Part shown: positions 24,590 through 32,806 of the stretch, piece after piece
Position numbering within the stretch: position 1 is the stretch's first letter
Layout: each line of letters opens with the position of its first letter
Origin: a virus
Length of the DNA stretch: 64,000 nucleotides
IMG/VR virus record: IMGVR_UViG_3300044815_000165
Location: 1 to 64,000 of that record
Strand: one strand, 5' to 3'
The notes under the pieces: model-generated
What the model was told of the DNA's origin: nothing
What the model saw: the letters and a program-made list of their open reading frames with translations, nothing else
Database searches by the model: none
Made by a program: the position numbers and the translations under genes

Positions 24590-27500
24590 ATGGCCGGTAC
24601 CCTCAACAACGCGAAGCGCCCGCGCTACCAATCGAACGAGCGGTTCGACACCGTCGACGCCGACGGGGCGAGCCGCGCGCCGCGCGAGAACAACACCGCG
24701 GCGAATCGATCGCTGCTCAGCACGCCGCGCGCGACCGCCGCTGCTCCGGTGGGTCTCATCGTCAGCGGATTCTCGCTGACGCTCAACCCGGTCGGGCCAA
24801 CCGATAACAAGGTCCGCATCAACACGGAGGCCGGCGTCGCGCTCGACGCGGACGGCGGGCTCATCATCAAGCCTGCCGGCACCACCTTCGACGTGACCAT
24901 CCCCGTCGGCACGTACCAGGTCTACGTCTACTTTCAGGAGGTGTCCGGCGACAACGCGAAGCGTCGCTTCCTCCCGCCCAACACGCCGTTCACCGAGTTC
25001 ACGCGCGCGATCGACACGACCTTCCAGGGCTCGTTCAACGTCTACATCAGGGCGGGCAACGCGACGACGATCGTCGCCGAGGACAACGTCAACGGACGCA
25101 CGACGCCGCTCGTGTGCATCGGCGTCGTGACGAACACCGCCGGCGGATGCACGATGGCGGGACGCCCCGACAACGCCGCCGTCGCCACCATCCCGAACGG
25201 CACCGACATCACGAACCGCCTCAGCGCGGCGATCGCGCCGAGCACGCCGCCGACGACGCCGTACTTCAACGGTTCGATCCGCACGCTGCACGAGATGGTG
25301 CAGAACCTCGCGTACCAGATCGGCGAGGCCGCGTGGAAGGGCAGCACCAACCTGATCGCGTACACCGGATCCTCGTCCGGCGTCGGCGCCGGGACGTTGA
25401 CCGACGCGTCCAAGACGTTCGTCGTGAACGAGCTGACCGGCGGCGTCTTGAAGGACTCCACGGGCGCGCTGTTCCCCATCAGCAGCAACACCGCGACCAT
25501 CATCAGCGTCACGGGGAACCCGACGGCTGGCACGTACGTGGTCTACGCCGCCGTGGTGCTCAACAACTACGGCGCGTACAACGTGCCCGCCGGCGGCGTC
25601 GACGCGGCGTTTCGCGGTCTGCCCGGGTACGTGACGATCGGCAACGGCACGACCATCTTCGGCGACTTCGACACCACGAGCTACGCGAACGCGAACCTCC
25701 TGCTCACCGCTGCGATCGCGGCGCTGCCCGCCGCGGGCGGAACGATCATCCTCAAGCGCGGCGTCCAGCTCGCAGGATTCAACGCCGCGTTGGTCGCCGT
25801 CGGGCACGCGCGCGTCGAGATCGTCGGCGACTACTACGAGCACGAGGACTACCCGCAGCTCACCTTCGTCGCCAGCGAGGCGCTCCACGTCACCTCGGGT
25901 CAGCTCTGCCTGCGTCGGATCCACGTCGAGTTCGTCGGCAACGCCATCACCATCGACAGCGGCGCCAAGCTCGAGATCCGCGAGTGCAAGTTCGAGTGCA
26001 CGGGCGCCACGTTCGTCGGGGCTGCGATCGAGGGCGTCGACGTCAGCTACGTCGACATCGACGGGATGCTCCTGACCACCAACCTCGGGTCGCATTCCGC
26101 CAACGGGATGGCGCTCCGCATCACCGGCGTCGCGCGCAACATCCGCACGAACCGCGTGACGCACGAGTATCTGGGTGACGAGGCAGGTGTCATCGACATC
26201 GCGGACGGGCGCTCCGACATCGTCTTGCTCGAGACGACCGCTCTCGAGTTGGGAACGCCGTTCTCGTCTCTCGTGCGCCCGGCTGCCGTCAAGGTCAGCA
26301 CGACCGACAACACGACTGCTACCGAGATCCGCAACCGCCACATCTCTGGGATCTACGTGACCGGCACGGCGATGGACGGCCTCAACTACGGCGACATGGG
26401 GCATCTCGACGTCGAGCGCATCATCACGACATCGGCGCGTCGCGGTGTGCTGACCACGACGGCTGCGCTCGGTCCCGTCGTCTTCAGGAACTGCGAGTTC
26501 GGCGCGCTCGTGGTCATTCACGGAGACATCGACGACCTCACGTTCCAGTCGTGCACGTTCAAGAAGGGTCACACGATCGGCATCGACGGAGACGACATCG
26601 GTTCGCTGCGCTTCCTCGATTGCACGTACGACGGCGTCGCGCCGAACACGAGCGACGTCAAGGCGCACACGATCCGCATGCTGCGCGTGAACCGTTGCCA
26701 GATCCGCGACGTCTCGCTGGCCACGTCGAACGACTTCGCCGTGATCCGCGTGATGGGTGACACCAACGCCAACTTCGACGTCCTCGACTTCTCCGACAAC
26801 GACATCCGCAACATCCAGTCGACCATCGCCTTCACGGGCGACCTGCTCACGCGTCCTCGCATCTTCGAGGTCGACGCGTACATCACCCACGACGTCATCT
26901 GCGAGCGCAACAAGGGTGCGCGGTGGATGGCAAACACGTCGGGCAACTCGCGCTACGGCGTGACGCTCCTCAACATCGACAGCGTCGACCGCTTCACCGA
27001 CTCAGTCGGCTTCGTCGAGCGCATCGTCGTGAAGGACAACGTCATCGGCGGACTCTTCGGATCCTCCATCGACTGCTGTCAGCTCCTCGAGCTGAATCGT
27101 CAGAACCCGGACGTCATCGACGTCTCCGACAACCACATCGCTCCGCGGTGGAACGACAACGCGAACAACCCGCGGTTCTTCAACCTGGTCCACATCTCCA
27201 GCCCGGCCACCGTCGTCTCGCAGATCAGCATCAATAACAACAAGGTCATGTTGCTCAACGCGTCGATCTCGCCGTTCACGAAGAACTTCGTCTCGATCGG
27301 CATCGCCGGCAGCCTCTACAGCATGACGTTCGCCGGCAACGAGGTCTCGCAGGTGGGCACCACGCAGCCTTTCGACTTTGCTACCGCGTGGGGTTTCGTG
27401 TGCTCCGCGCTTGGCGTCAACGGCATCGTGAACCTCACCGTCAAGGACAACACGGCAAGCTGGCAGAGCACCTCGGCGACCGCGTGGTTCGAGACCAAGT

Positions 27501-27592
27501 TCACAGGTGCTGTCACGCGCTCTAATCCATCTGGAGGTGTTCCTGGTGCTGGCGTCGCGTGGGGACAGAACATCCAGATCTTCGGTGGGTGA
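24590..27592 (+). CDS. Tail fibre/spike with right-handed beta-helix
   Basis: 1000 residues. The N-terminal 240 residues look like a virion-attachment part: a disordered basic start and then beta sandwiches (YQVYVYFQEVSGDNAKRRFL). Residues about 350-950 show the pectate-lyase-like parallel beta-helix pattern: a NLLLTAAIAALPAAGGTIIL entry followed by repeated short strands with Asn ladders (VSDNHIAPRWNDN, INNNKVMLLN, VKDNTASWQ). Such spikes bind or cut surface polysaccharide. No catalytic acid pair could be assigned. AAGGAG lies 7 nt before the ATG. Confidence 0.77.
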   Translation: MAGTLNNAKRPRYQSNERFDTVDADGASRAPRENNTAANRSLLSTPRATAAAPVGLIVSGFSLTLNPVGPTDNKVRINTEAGVALDADGGLIIKPAGTTFDVTIPVGTYQVYVYFQEVSGDNAKRRFLPPNTPFTEFTRAIDTTFQGSFNVYIRAGNATTIVAEDNVNGRTTPLVCIGVVTNTAGGCTMAGRPDNAAVATIPNGTDITNRLSAAIAPSTPPTTPYFNGSIRTLHEMVQNLAYQIGEAAWKGSTNLIAYTGSSSGVGAGTLTDASKTFVVNELTGGVLKDSTGALFPISSNTATIISVTGNPTAGTYVVYAAVVLNNYGAYNVPAGGVDAAFRGLPGYVTIGNGTTIFGDFDTTSYANANLLLTAAIAALPAAGGTIILKRGVQLAGFNAALVAVGHARVEIVGDYYEHEDYPQLTFVASEALHVTSGQLCLRRIHVEFVGNAITIDSGAKLEIRECKFECTGATFVGAAIEGVDVSYVDIDGMLLTTNLGSHSANGMALRITGVARNIRTNRVTHEYLGDEAGVIDIADGRSDIVLLETTALELGTPFSSLVRPAAVKVSTTDNTTATEIRNRHISGIYVTGTAMDGLNYGDMGHLDVERIITTSARRGVLTTTAALGPVVFRNCEFGALVVIHGDIDDLTFQSCTFKKGHTIGIDGDDIGSLRFLDCTYDGVAPNTSDVKAHTIRMLRVNRCQIRDVSLATSNDFAVIRVMGDTNANFDVLDFSDNDIRNIQSTIAFTGDLLTRPRIFEVDAYITHDVICERNKGARWMANTSGNSRYGVTLLNIDSVDRFTDSVGFVERIVVKDNVIGGLFGSSIDCCQLLELNRQNPDVIDVSDNHIAPRWNDNANNPRFFNLVHISSPATVVSQISINNNKVMLLNASISPFTKNFVSIGIAGSLYSMTFAGNEVSQVGTTQPFDFATAWGFVCSALGVNGIVNLTVKDNTASWQSTSATAWFETKFTGAVTRSNPSGGVPGAGVAWGQNIQIFGG

Positions 27593-27594
27593 TG

Positions 27595-27600
27595 TAATAT
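27595..27600 (+). promoter_or_regulatory. TAATAT -10 box, leaderless-type promoter
   Basis: TAATAT begins 2 nt after the beta-helix fibre gene and stands 7 nt before the ATG at 27608, with no Shine-Dalgarno sequence between. It is the closest to the sigma70 consensus of all the boxes in the window. No -35 is visible. Confidence 0.5.
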
Positions 27601-27607
27601 CCCTCTC

Positions 27608-27889
27608 ATGCTGCAAGGAGAACCGAACACCATGGAGGGGCCGGCAACCACATCGTGGGTGCGGCTCTATGTCACAAACCGACGCGGGGACAAATCGTTC
27701 GCTCGTCAGGTCGTCTTCACCTGTACAGACGCTGCCAACGACCTGTGGGTGAGCTTCGACGGTGGAACGACCAAGATGATCGTTCGGCACCTGGGTGAGA
27801 GCCTGGTGCTGCCGGGGCCGGTGAAAAGCTTCTCGGTGCGCGCCAGCGCCGCCACGGCTGCGTGGTCGGCAGCCCTCACGGTGGCCTGA
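27608..27889 (+). CDS. Small beta-rich protein after the fibre (93 aa)
   Basis: Starts MLQGEPNTMEG and contains WVRLYVTNRRGDKSFARQVV, LWVSFDGGTTKMIVRHLGES and a C-terminal strand region, so a small beta-sandwich is likely. The ATG at 27608 fits a leaderless transcript from the TAATAT box; an in-frame ATG at 27632 is the alternative. It lies between the fibre and accessory genes and may be a small virion or fibre-associated protein. No family was recognised. Confidence 0.65.
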   Translation: MLQGEPNTMEGPATTSWVRLYVTNRRGDKSFARQVVFTCTDAANDLWVSFDGGTTKMIVRHLGESLVLPGPVKSFSVRASAATAAWSAALTVA

Positions 27890-27897
27890 TCGAGGCT

Positions 27898-27913
27898 GGT
27901 GGAAAAGTCCACC
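27898..27913 (+). terminator. Perfect hairpin after the small fibre-linked gene
   Basis: GGTGGA-AAAG-TCCACC forms a perfect 6-bp stem with a 4-nt loop, 9 nt after the stop at 27889. No T-run follows, so it is a weak terminator or an mRNA-stabilising hairpin at best. Confidence 0.35.
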
Positions 27914-27959
27914 CCACGGGAAGCCTTGCACTTATCTTGCACCCGAGGATGATCAAGTT

Positions 27960-28199
27960 ATGGAAGAAGAGATCAAGAAGCTCCGCGACCAGCTCGCAGC
28001 GTCCGAGAGACGTGAGGTGGAGCTGATGCGCGAGGCGCAGGGTCTCCGCGCTGCCATCGGTGTGTGCCGCTCGAACTGCACAGACTTCGGGACGCGCCGT
28101 AACGCGCTGACGGCCATCCGTTCACGCTCAGATGTGGCGCGCGATCCACTCGATCAGAGCGATGACGCCAGCACCGCCTGCACCGCCACCAGCGACTAA
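27960..28199 (+). CDS. Small coiled-coil protein, convergent with the reverse-strand gene
   Basis: 79 residues. The first 35 (MEEEIKKLRDQLAASERREV and on) form a convincing heptad coiled coil. The rest (GTRRNALTAIRSRSDV and a Ser/Thr/Asp tail) is less protein-like. Its final 72 nt overlap the end of the convergent reverse-strand gene, so the C-terminus may be fortuitous. GAGG lies 11 nt upstream of the ATG. The coiled-coil start supports a real gene. Confidence 0.5.
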   Translation: MEEEIKKLRDQLAASERREVELMREAQGLRAAIGVCRSNCTDFGTRRNALTAIRSRSDVARDPLDQSDDASTACTATSD

Positions 28200-28883
28200 C
28201 GCCGTCGCGCGCGTCTGCTTCTGACGCTCGGACGCCTCGAACGGCTTCAGGCGCTCCTCGAGTTCCTTCACGGCCTTGTCACGCGCCGCGTTCGACGCAG
28301 CCAGCGAGTTCGTAAGCTCCGAGACCTTGCTCGTCAGCTCGTCGATCTCTTCCTCGTGACGGCGGTCGCGATCGTCGCGGTGCTCGCCGTCCTTGCGGAA
28401 CGCCACCGCCGTCGTCGCTGTCTCGCGATCGATCGTGGCGACCATCTGCGCGAGGTGCGCGAGGTGCTTGTCGAGGTCGGCGAACCGCCGGTCGTGGTTC
28501 GTGATGTCCTTCGAGTTCGACTGGCTCGACTCGAACGCGGCGTGTGCCGTGCCGGTGATCGACTTCGCGTTCGGGAGGAGGAACGTCTCCACGATCGCCG
28601 CCGTGCGCGCGCTCTCGCGCGAGAGCGCGTTGACGATGTCTTCGACATGGTCGAGACGGTCGGGCTCGTGGCGCAGCGCCCACACGCGCTCGCGGATGTC
28701 CTTGATGACGGTGACGACCGGCTGCGGCAGGTCGAGCGGCAGCTCGAGGGCCGGGATCGGCGTCTCGTCTCCGTCGACGTGCTGCGGGATGACATCGCGA
28801 TCACGCTCGCGATCGCGCTTCGCGGCGGCGCCTTCGATGTCGCGCTCCGTCTGGGTCTGGTGACGTTTCTTAGGGCCGCTCAC
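28128..28883 (-). CDS. Reverse-strand coiled-coil protein with C-terminal membrane anchor
   Basis: 251 residues on the minus strand from a GTG. The N-terminal 40 residues are very charged (KKRHQTQTERDIEG, KRDRERDRDV). Residues about 95-220 are coiled-coil-like (FADLDKHLAHLAQMVATIDR, EEEIDELTSKVSELTNSLAA). The last 25 residues (ALVAGGGAGGAGVIALIEWI) form a probable transmembrane anchor. The plus-strand reading of the same DNA is Arg-rich and unnatural, so this strand is the real one. A TAGAGT box 6 nt before the GTG and a nearby 12-bp palindrome give it its own promoter. A tail-anchored coiled coil could be a holin-like or superinfection factor, but no function is established. Confidence 0.72.
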   Translation of the reverse strand: MSGPKKRHQTQTERDIEGAAAKRDRERDRDVIPQHVDGDETPIPALELPLDLPQPVVTVIKDIRERVWALRHEPDRLDHVEDIVNALSRESARTAAIVETFLLPNAKSITGTAHAAFESSQSNSKDITNHDRRFADLDKHLAHLAQMVATIDRETATTAVAFRKDGEHRDDRDRRHEEEIDELTSKVSELTNSLAASNAARDKAVKELEERLKPFEASERQKQTRATALVAGGGAGGAGVIALIEWIARHI

Positions 28884-28889
28884 CCGGAG

Positions 28890-28895
28890 ACTCTA
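28890..28895 (-). promoter_or_regulatory. TAGAGT -10 box of the reverse-strand gene
   Basis: On the minus strand TAGAGT is followed by 6 nt (CTCCGG) and then the GTG start at 28883. This is the same leaderless geometry as on the plus strand. A 12-bp palindrome lies about 10 nt further upstream. Confidence 0.45.
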
Positions 28896-28904
28896 CAGCT
28901 AGTC

Positions 28905-28916
28905 CCTGACGTCAGG
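28905..28916. promoter_or_regulatory. 12-bp palindrome CCTGACGTCAGG (operator candidate)
   Basis: A perfect palindrome in the 136-nt gap between the divergent genes at 28883 (minus) and 29020 (plus). It sits where a repressor or activator could act on the minus-strand promoter. No second copy was noticed in the window. Confidence 0.4.
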
Positions 28917-28995
28917 ACAGATCGTAGATCCGACGGTGCTCGACGAGGTAGAGCGCGGGCGCACGGAAGCCATGGGGTCGGGGGCCGAGGTGATG

Positions 28996-29001
28996 TACGA
29001 T
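28996..29001 (+). promoter_or_regulatory. TACGAT -10-like box upstream of the accessory virion operon
   Basis: TACGAT lies 18 nt before the ATG at 29020, with CTGGAGA between as a possible ribosome-binding site. It would drive the operon that runs through the four paralogues. No good -35 is visible. Confidence 0.35.
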
Positions 29002-29019
29002 GCAGCTGGAGATCAACCC

Positions 29020-29553
29020 ATGGCAGCAACCGTCCTTATTCGCGAGTGGAACGGCACCACGGGTGTCCCCACGCAGACCGACAAGACATCGGGAACCATC
29101 CGCTACAAGCAGGCGAACGACTCGACGGTCGACGCGATCAACCCGCTCGTCAAGCCGGCGGCGGGCTCGCAGCGCAGCTTCGAGAAGTGGATGCAGCTCA
29201 GGATCGGGGCGACGCCGCCGACGGGGTCGATCACGAACCTGCAGTGGTACACCGACGGGTCGAACAACTACGGCACCGGCATCACCGCCTTCATCCGCAC
29301 GACCAACATCGCGAGCGGCGCGTTCGTCACGCCGACGACGCCGGCGAACGACGCGGCGGGCACGAGCCAGTTCTCGTTCGCCACCGGGTCGCGCAAGAAC
29401 ATGGACGCGGTGACGGCCGGCGCGCCGTACTCCGCGGCCAACACGGACATCGGCGACTTCGGCATCCTGTGGATGACGATCGACAGCACCGTGTCGGCGC
29501 CGCAGAACCCGACGTCGTCGGAGACGCTGACCTGGTCCTACGACGAGACCTAG
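29020..29553 (+). CDS. Putative virion protein (177 aa)
   Basis: 177 residues of Thr/Ser/Ala/Asn-rich beta-type sequence (MAATVLIREWNGTTGVPTQT, LQWYTDGSNNYGTGITAFIR, GDFGILWMTIDSTV, LTWSYDET). The ATG at 29020 was chosen because it has CTGGAGA about 7 nt upstream. Composition resembles small phage head or tail surface proteins. First gene of the accessory virion operon; no family recognised. Confidence 0.7.
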   Translation: MAATVLIREWNGTTGVPTQTDKTSGTIRYKQANDSTVDAINPLVKPAAGSQRSFEKWMQLRIGATPPTGSITNLQWYTDGSNNYGTGITAFIRTTNIASGAFVTPTTPANDAAGTSQFSFATGSRKNMDAVTAGAPYSAANTDIGDFGILWMTIDSTVSAPQNPTSSETLTWSYDET

Positions 29554-29562
29554 GAGATCACG

Positions 29563-30015
29563 ATGACCAAACAACGAGAAAAGATGACCATCGCCATCGA
29601 GGATGTCGCCACCATCGACGCGCCTTCGATCGGAAACGCACGTCCCCGCACGCTGCACTTCGACGAGCTGAAGATCGGCATGCGCGTCGCGTTCGTCGAC
29701 GACACGCTCAACAAGTTCCCGCGCTCGCACGTGCCGGTACCGCACGAGTCGAACGAGGCGATCGCAGGTCGCGTGCTGCTCGTCGTCGGGCTCGACGCGG
29801 TCACGCCGGGCAAGACGGTCGGCGTCTACTGCAAGGAACCCATCCCAGGCGGTCACAGCTGCGACGGGCGCGTGCCGGACGGTCATGGCTTGTACCTGCT
29901 GCCGGACCATCTCTACACGATCGCCGCTCTCACCGAGCACCAGCGGATGGCCGAGCACGCCGTCGTCGAGCATCGCGCCATCGCCTCGATGATCGAAGAG
30001 TTCGACGCGGGATGA
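29563..30015 (+). CDS. Hypothetical protein (150 aa)
   Basis: Contains LHFDELKIGMRVAFVDDTLN, a short SH3-like barrel hint (GMRVAFVDD ... VLLVVGLDAVTPGKTVGVYC) and a helical His-rich C-terminus (LTEHQRMAEHAVVEHRAIAS). AGGAGA precedes the ATG. It overlaps the next gene by ATGA. The opening (IKIGMRVxFVD) is like small phage proteins that bind partners through a beta barrel, but no function is assigned. Confidence 0.7.
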   Translation: MTKQREKMTIAIEDVATIDAPSIGNARPRTLHFDELKIGMRVAFVDDTLNKFPRSHVPVPHESNEAIAGRVLLVVGLDAVTPGKTVGVYCKEPIPGGHSCDGRVPDGHGLYLLPDHLYTIAALTEHQRMAEHAVVEHRAIASMIEEFDAG

Positions 30016-30497
30016 CCGAGCTGACCCCATCGCAGCGGCAGAGCATGATCGCCGCCGGCGGGTGCGTGCACACGCCGAACCCGTTCGTCGGGTGTGACAC
30101 GTGCGAGCGTCCGCCGATCACGGTGCCGACCGAGGGTGTCATCGCGTACAGCTTCGTCGCGCAGACCATCGACGGCACCGTGATCACGCGATCGGACTCG
30201 CCTTCTGTCGAGGACCTCCCGCTCGAGACGGTTCGCCAGCTCGTCATCCTCACCGACTCGCCGCGCATCCCGCGCGTGATCGTCTGCTGCGATCCCGACA
30301 AGGGCGAGCGCGTGTTTCGCTTTCGCCGCAACATCCAGAAGATGTCGGCGATCGCGGATGACGGTCCGATGAAGGTGAAGTCGCGGCTGCAGGTCGAGGT
30401 GATCGAGATCCGCGACCTCGGCACCGGCAAGGCTACGCGCCTCTACCTGCACCCGACGCTCGGTCCGATCTTCTCGTCGCAAGACCACTACTGGTAG
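30012..30497 (+). CDS. Hypothetical protein with N-terminal Cys/His motif (161 aa)
   Basis: The N-terminus reads GGCVHTPNPFVGCDTCERPP, a possible zinc site (C18, H20, C28, C31). The rest is alternating strands (IAYSFVAQTIDGTVITRSD, RVIVCCDPDKGERVFRFRR, VEVIEIRDLGTGKATRLYLH). It starts in an ATGA overlap and ends 6 nt before the first of the four paralogues. Its role is unknown. Confidence 0.7.
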   Translation: MTELTPSQRQSMIAAGGCVHTPNPFVGCDTCERPPITVPTEGVIAYSFVAQTIDGTVITRSDSPSVEDLPLETVRQLVILTDSPRIPRVIVCCDPDKGERVFRFRRNIQKMSAIADDGPMKVKSRLQVEVIEIRDLGTGKATRLYLHPTLGPIFSSQDHYW

Positions 30498-30503
30498 GAG
30501 ACC

Positions 30504-31703
30504 ATGCAGCTCGAACACGTCCGCTCACCACATGTGCAGGGCGTCGCGCCGCGGTCGGTGTACGGCGCTGGCGAAGACGCGCGAGCCATCGCCATCGCGC
30601 GCGAGGCTGCGAAGGGCAACATCCGGCCGCTGCCAGTGATCGCGGCGCGTCGCGTGATCGGCGTGGTCGGCGGACGCGAGGCATTCTCGGACGAGACCCA
30701 GTTCACGCCGCTCCGCCACGGTGCGCGCATGAGCGAGTTGCGCAGAACGATCGCTGACATGATCGACGTCCAGCGCGACGACTCCATCTGGCGCGCGCGG
30801 CAGCATCAGGAGCTGATGCCGGTCACCGACGCGAACCAGATCAGCGACTCGATGTCGAACGGCAAGAGCGGGGCGACCTTCTTCTCGAAGACGCCGTCCG
30901 CCGCGATGATCGCGAACAACTGGTACGATTACTGGCCGCTCGCGGGATCGCCGAACGCCGGCGGCATCGCCGGCACGGCGCGCACGGCACAGCGCTGGGA
31001 CGACACGAGCACTGGGGCACTCAATCACCGTGGCAACGTGTCGACCGACACGAAGCACACGGCGAGCCTCATGATGATCAACCAGGCGAATACGCCGTTG
31101 ACGATGCCGTACGACCGCGTCGGGTCGTGGGACGCGTGCTCCTTCACGACGTCGAACCAGACGTTCACGAACACGCTCTCGCCGCAACGCTACAACGCCG
31201 GTGCACCTGGTTTGCTGCCTGTGATGGTGACGAACACCGTCCTCAGCGCAACTGCCACGAACCTTATGCGCTTCGCGTACACCGACCAGGGCGGCACGAC
31301 CGCGCAGCTCATGCCGACGGGCACGACCGTCTCCGCGATCGTGTCGGCGGCGGCACCGACGACCACGCTCGGGGCTCGCGTGATCGCGCCGAGCACGAGC
31401 GCGAACACGTTCCCGTGGATCTTCCACCTGCCGCTCGCGTCCGGCGACAGCGGCATGCGCGTGCCCGAGGACTACACGTGGTCCGCAGCCAACACGGGCA
31501 CGTTCACGCTGATCGGCATGTACCCGTTCGGATACATCCTCAACCCGGTCGCGGCGATCCCGGCGGAGAAGGACTTCATCTACCAGATGCCAGCCCTCGA
31601 GCGCATGTACGACGGCGCGTGCGTCTCGTTCATGGCCTTCGTGCCCGCAGCCACGGCGATCGCGATCGCGCAGGGGCGCCTCTCCTTCCTCTGGCATTCA
31701 TGA
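30504..31703 (+). CDS. Tandem paralogue 1 of 4, putative virion protein
   Basis: 399 residues. The N-terminal 100 are basic and helical with an RRVIGVVGGR unit. The body has the shared blocks of this local family: NWYDYWPLAGSPNAGG followed by GTA; then WDACSFTTSNQTF with an aromatic-D-x-C motif; then SGDSGMRVPEDYTWSAANTG; and the end YDGACVSFMAFVPA leading to a final strand. The three following long genes share these blocks at low identity. AGGAG precedes the ATG. No known domain was recognised; repeated beta sequence and location suggest a surface virion protein. Confidence 0.72.
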   Translation: MQLEHVRSPHVQGVAPRSVYGAGEDARAIAIAREAAKGNIRPLPVIAARRVIGVVGGREAFSDETQFTPLRHGARMSELRRTIADMIDVQRDDSIWRARQHQELMPVTDANQISDSMSNGKSGATFFSKTPSAAMIANNWYDYWPLAGSPNAGGIAGTARTAQRWDDTSTGALNHRGNVSTDTKHTASLMMINQANTPLTMPYDRVGSWDACSFTTSNQTFTNTLSPQRYNAGAPGLLPVMVTNTVLSATATNLMRFAYTDQGGTTAQLMPTGTTVSAIVSAAAPTTTLGARVIAPSTSANTFPWIFHLPLASGDSGMRVPEDYTWSAANTGTFTLIGMYPFGYILNPVAAIPAEKDFIYQMPALERMYDGACVSFMAFVPAATAIAIAQGRLSFLWHS

Positions 31704-32806
31704 ACCTCGAAACGGCGCCAGCGATCCGCACGCGACGCAAGGCTCGTCAGAGCGAGCTGGACGAGGCGCGCGCGATCGAACGCGCGGCGTGGTTGTGGCG
31801 CGGTGTGCCGTTCCCGATCCCCGTGGTGTCGCACGGCAAGTACCTCGGCGTGGTGTGCGGCGACCGCGTCACGGAGGAGCCGACGTTCGTCGACGCGCTC
31901 CACGCGATGCCGATCTCGAGCACGTACGACGGTCACGTCGAACGCAACTGGGGCCGCAAGCAGCACCGCTTCACCTGGTCGGTACGGTTCGGCAACGGCG
32001 TGCTCGGCAACTGGTACTCGCTGTGGCCGTGCCTCGGCGATCCGGGGCCTGGCTTGTACACAGGCACGGCACGCGCCGCGGTCTCGTACACGCGCGCGAG
32101 CCCTGGCGCGATGCGCCTCGGCAAGGCCGTCACGCCGTCGCTGCGCTACGCGCGTCGCTGCACGGAGTTTCCGAGCGTCGACGCGGCGCACGGCTACGTC
32201 GTCGTCGATCGCGCCATCGCTTACAACGCATGCACGATGAGCGCGTCGTTGCAGTCGACGAACAACACCGTCACCGCGACGCGCAACATCAGCGCGGGCG
32301 AGCGCGGCTATCAGATCTTCGGCGTCGCCGACACCGTGCACAACGCGACCGCCGCATCCATGAGCGCGATGATCTACACCAACCAGGCAGGCACTGGATC
32401 GCGCAACGTCGACACGACCGTGACGCTCACCAAGATCGTGTCGCTCGCTGCACCGACCAACACGAACGGTGCGCGCAACCTCTTCCAGACACCCGGAGCC
32501 GCGACGCGTGGTCCTGCGACGCCGTGGATCTCGCTGCAGGCTGGTGATCGCGGCGTGCGGCAGATCGACAGCTACACGTTCTCCGCGGCGCCGACCGGAA
32601 CGTGCTGCTTCGAGCTGGACTTCCCGATCTACTTGTCACCCGACGGCTACCGCGGCGGCGCGGCGACCGACTACGAGATGATCTCCGGGATCGAGGCGCT
32701 GTACGGCGCGCGCCTCTACGACGATGCTTGCCTCACCGTGATCGGGTTCGGCACGACGGCGACCGACAAGATCATTCACGGAGCCATCGCAGTAGGCTGG
32801 ACCTGA
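31700..32806 (+). CDS. Tandem paralogue 2 of 4, putative virion protein
   Basis: 368 residues, starting in an ATGA overlap with paralogue 1. It has a basic helical start (PAIRTRRKARQSELDEARAI) and GKYLGVVCGDRVTEEP. The shared blocks follow: NWYSLWPCLGDPGPG with GTA, YNACTMSASLQSTNN, GDRGVRQIDSYTFSAAPTG and YDDACLTVIGFG, with a final beta strand ending GWT. Identity to the neighbours is low overall but the block order is the same, so duplication was followed by strong divergence. Confidence 0.72.
   Translation: MNLETAPAIRTRRKARQSELDEARAIERAAWLWRGVPFPIPVVSHGKYLGVVCGDRVTEEPTFVDALHAMPISSTYDGHVERNWGRKQHRFTWSVRFGNGVLGNWYSLWPCLGDPGPGLYTGTARAAVSYTRASPGAMRLGKAVTPSLRYARRCTEFPSVDAAHGYVVVDRAIAYNACTMSASLQSTNNTVTATRNISAGERGYQIFGVADTVHNATAASMSAMIYTNQAGTGSRNVDTTVTLTKIVSLAAPTNTNGARNLFQTPGAATRGPATPWISLQAGDRGVRQIDSYTFSAAPTGTCCFELDFPIYLSPDGYRGGAATDYEMISGIEALYGARLYDDACLTVIGFGTTATDKIIHGAIAVGWT

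Noticed and set aside
24380-26890. An 836-codon minus-strand open frame opposite the beta-helix fibre
   Set aside because: GC-rich third positions leave the antisense frame open; its composition (Arg, Asp, Val, His) is not protein-like and no start signal was seen.
28356-30497. A 713-codon plus-strand open frame over the reverse-strand gene
   Set aside because: Its first part is Arg/Asp/Val-rich and unnatural, the mirror of the minus-strand gene; only its last part is a real, separate gene starting at 30012.
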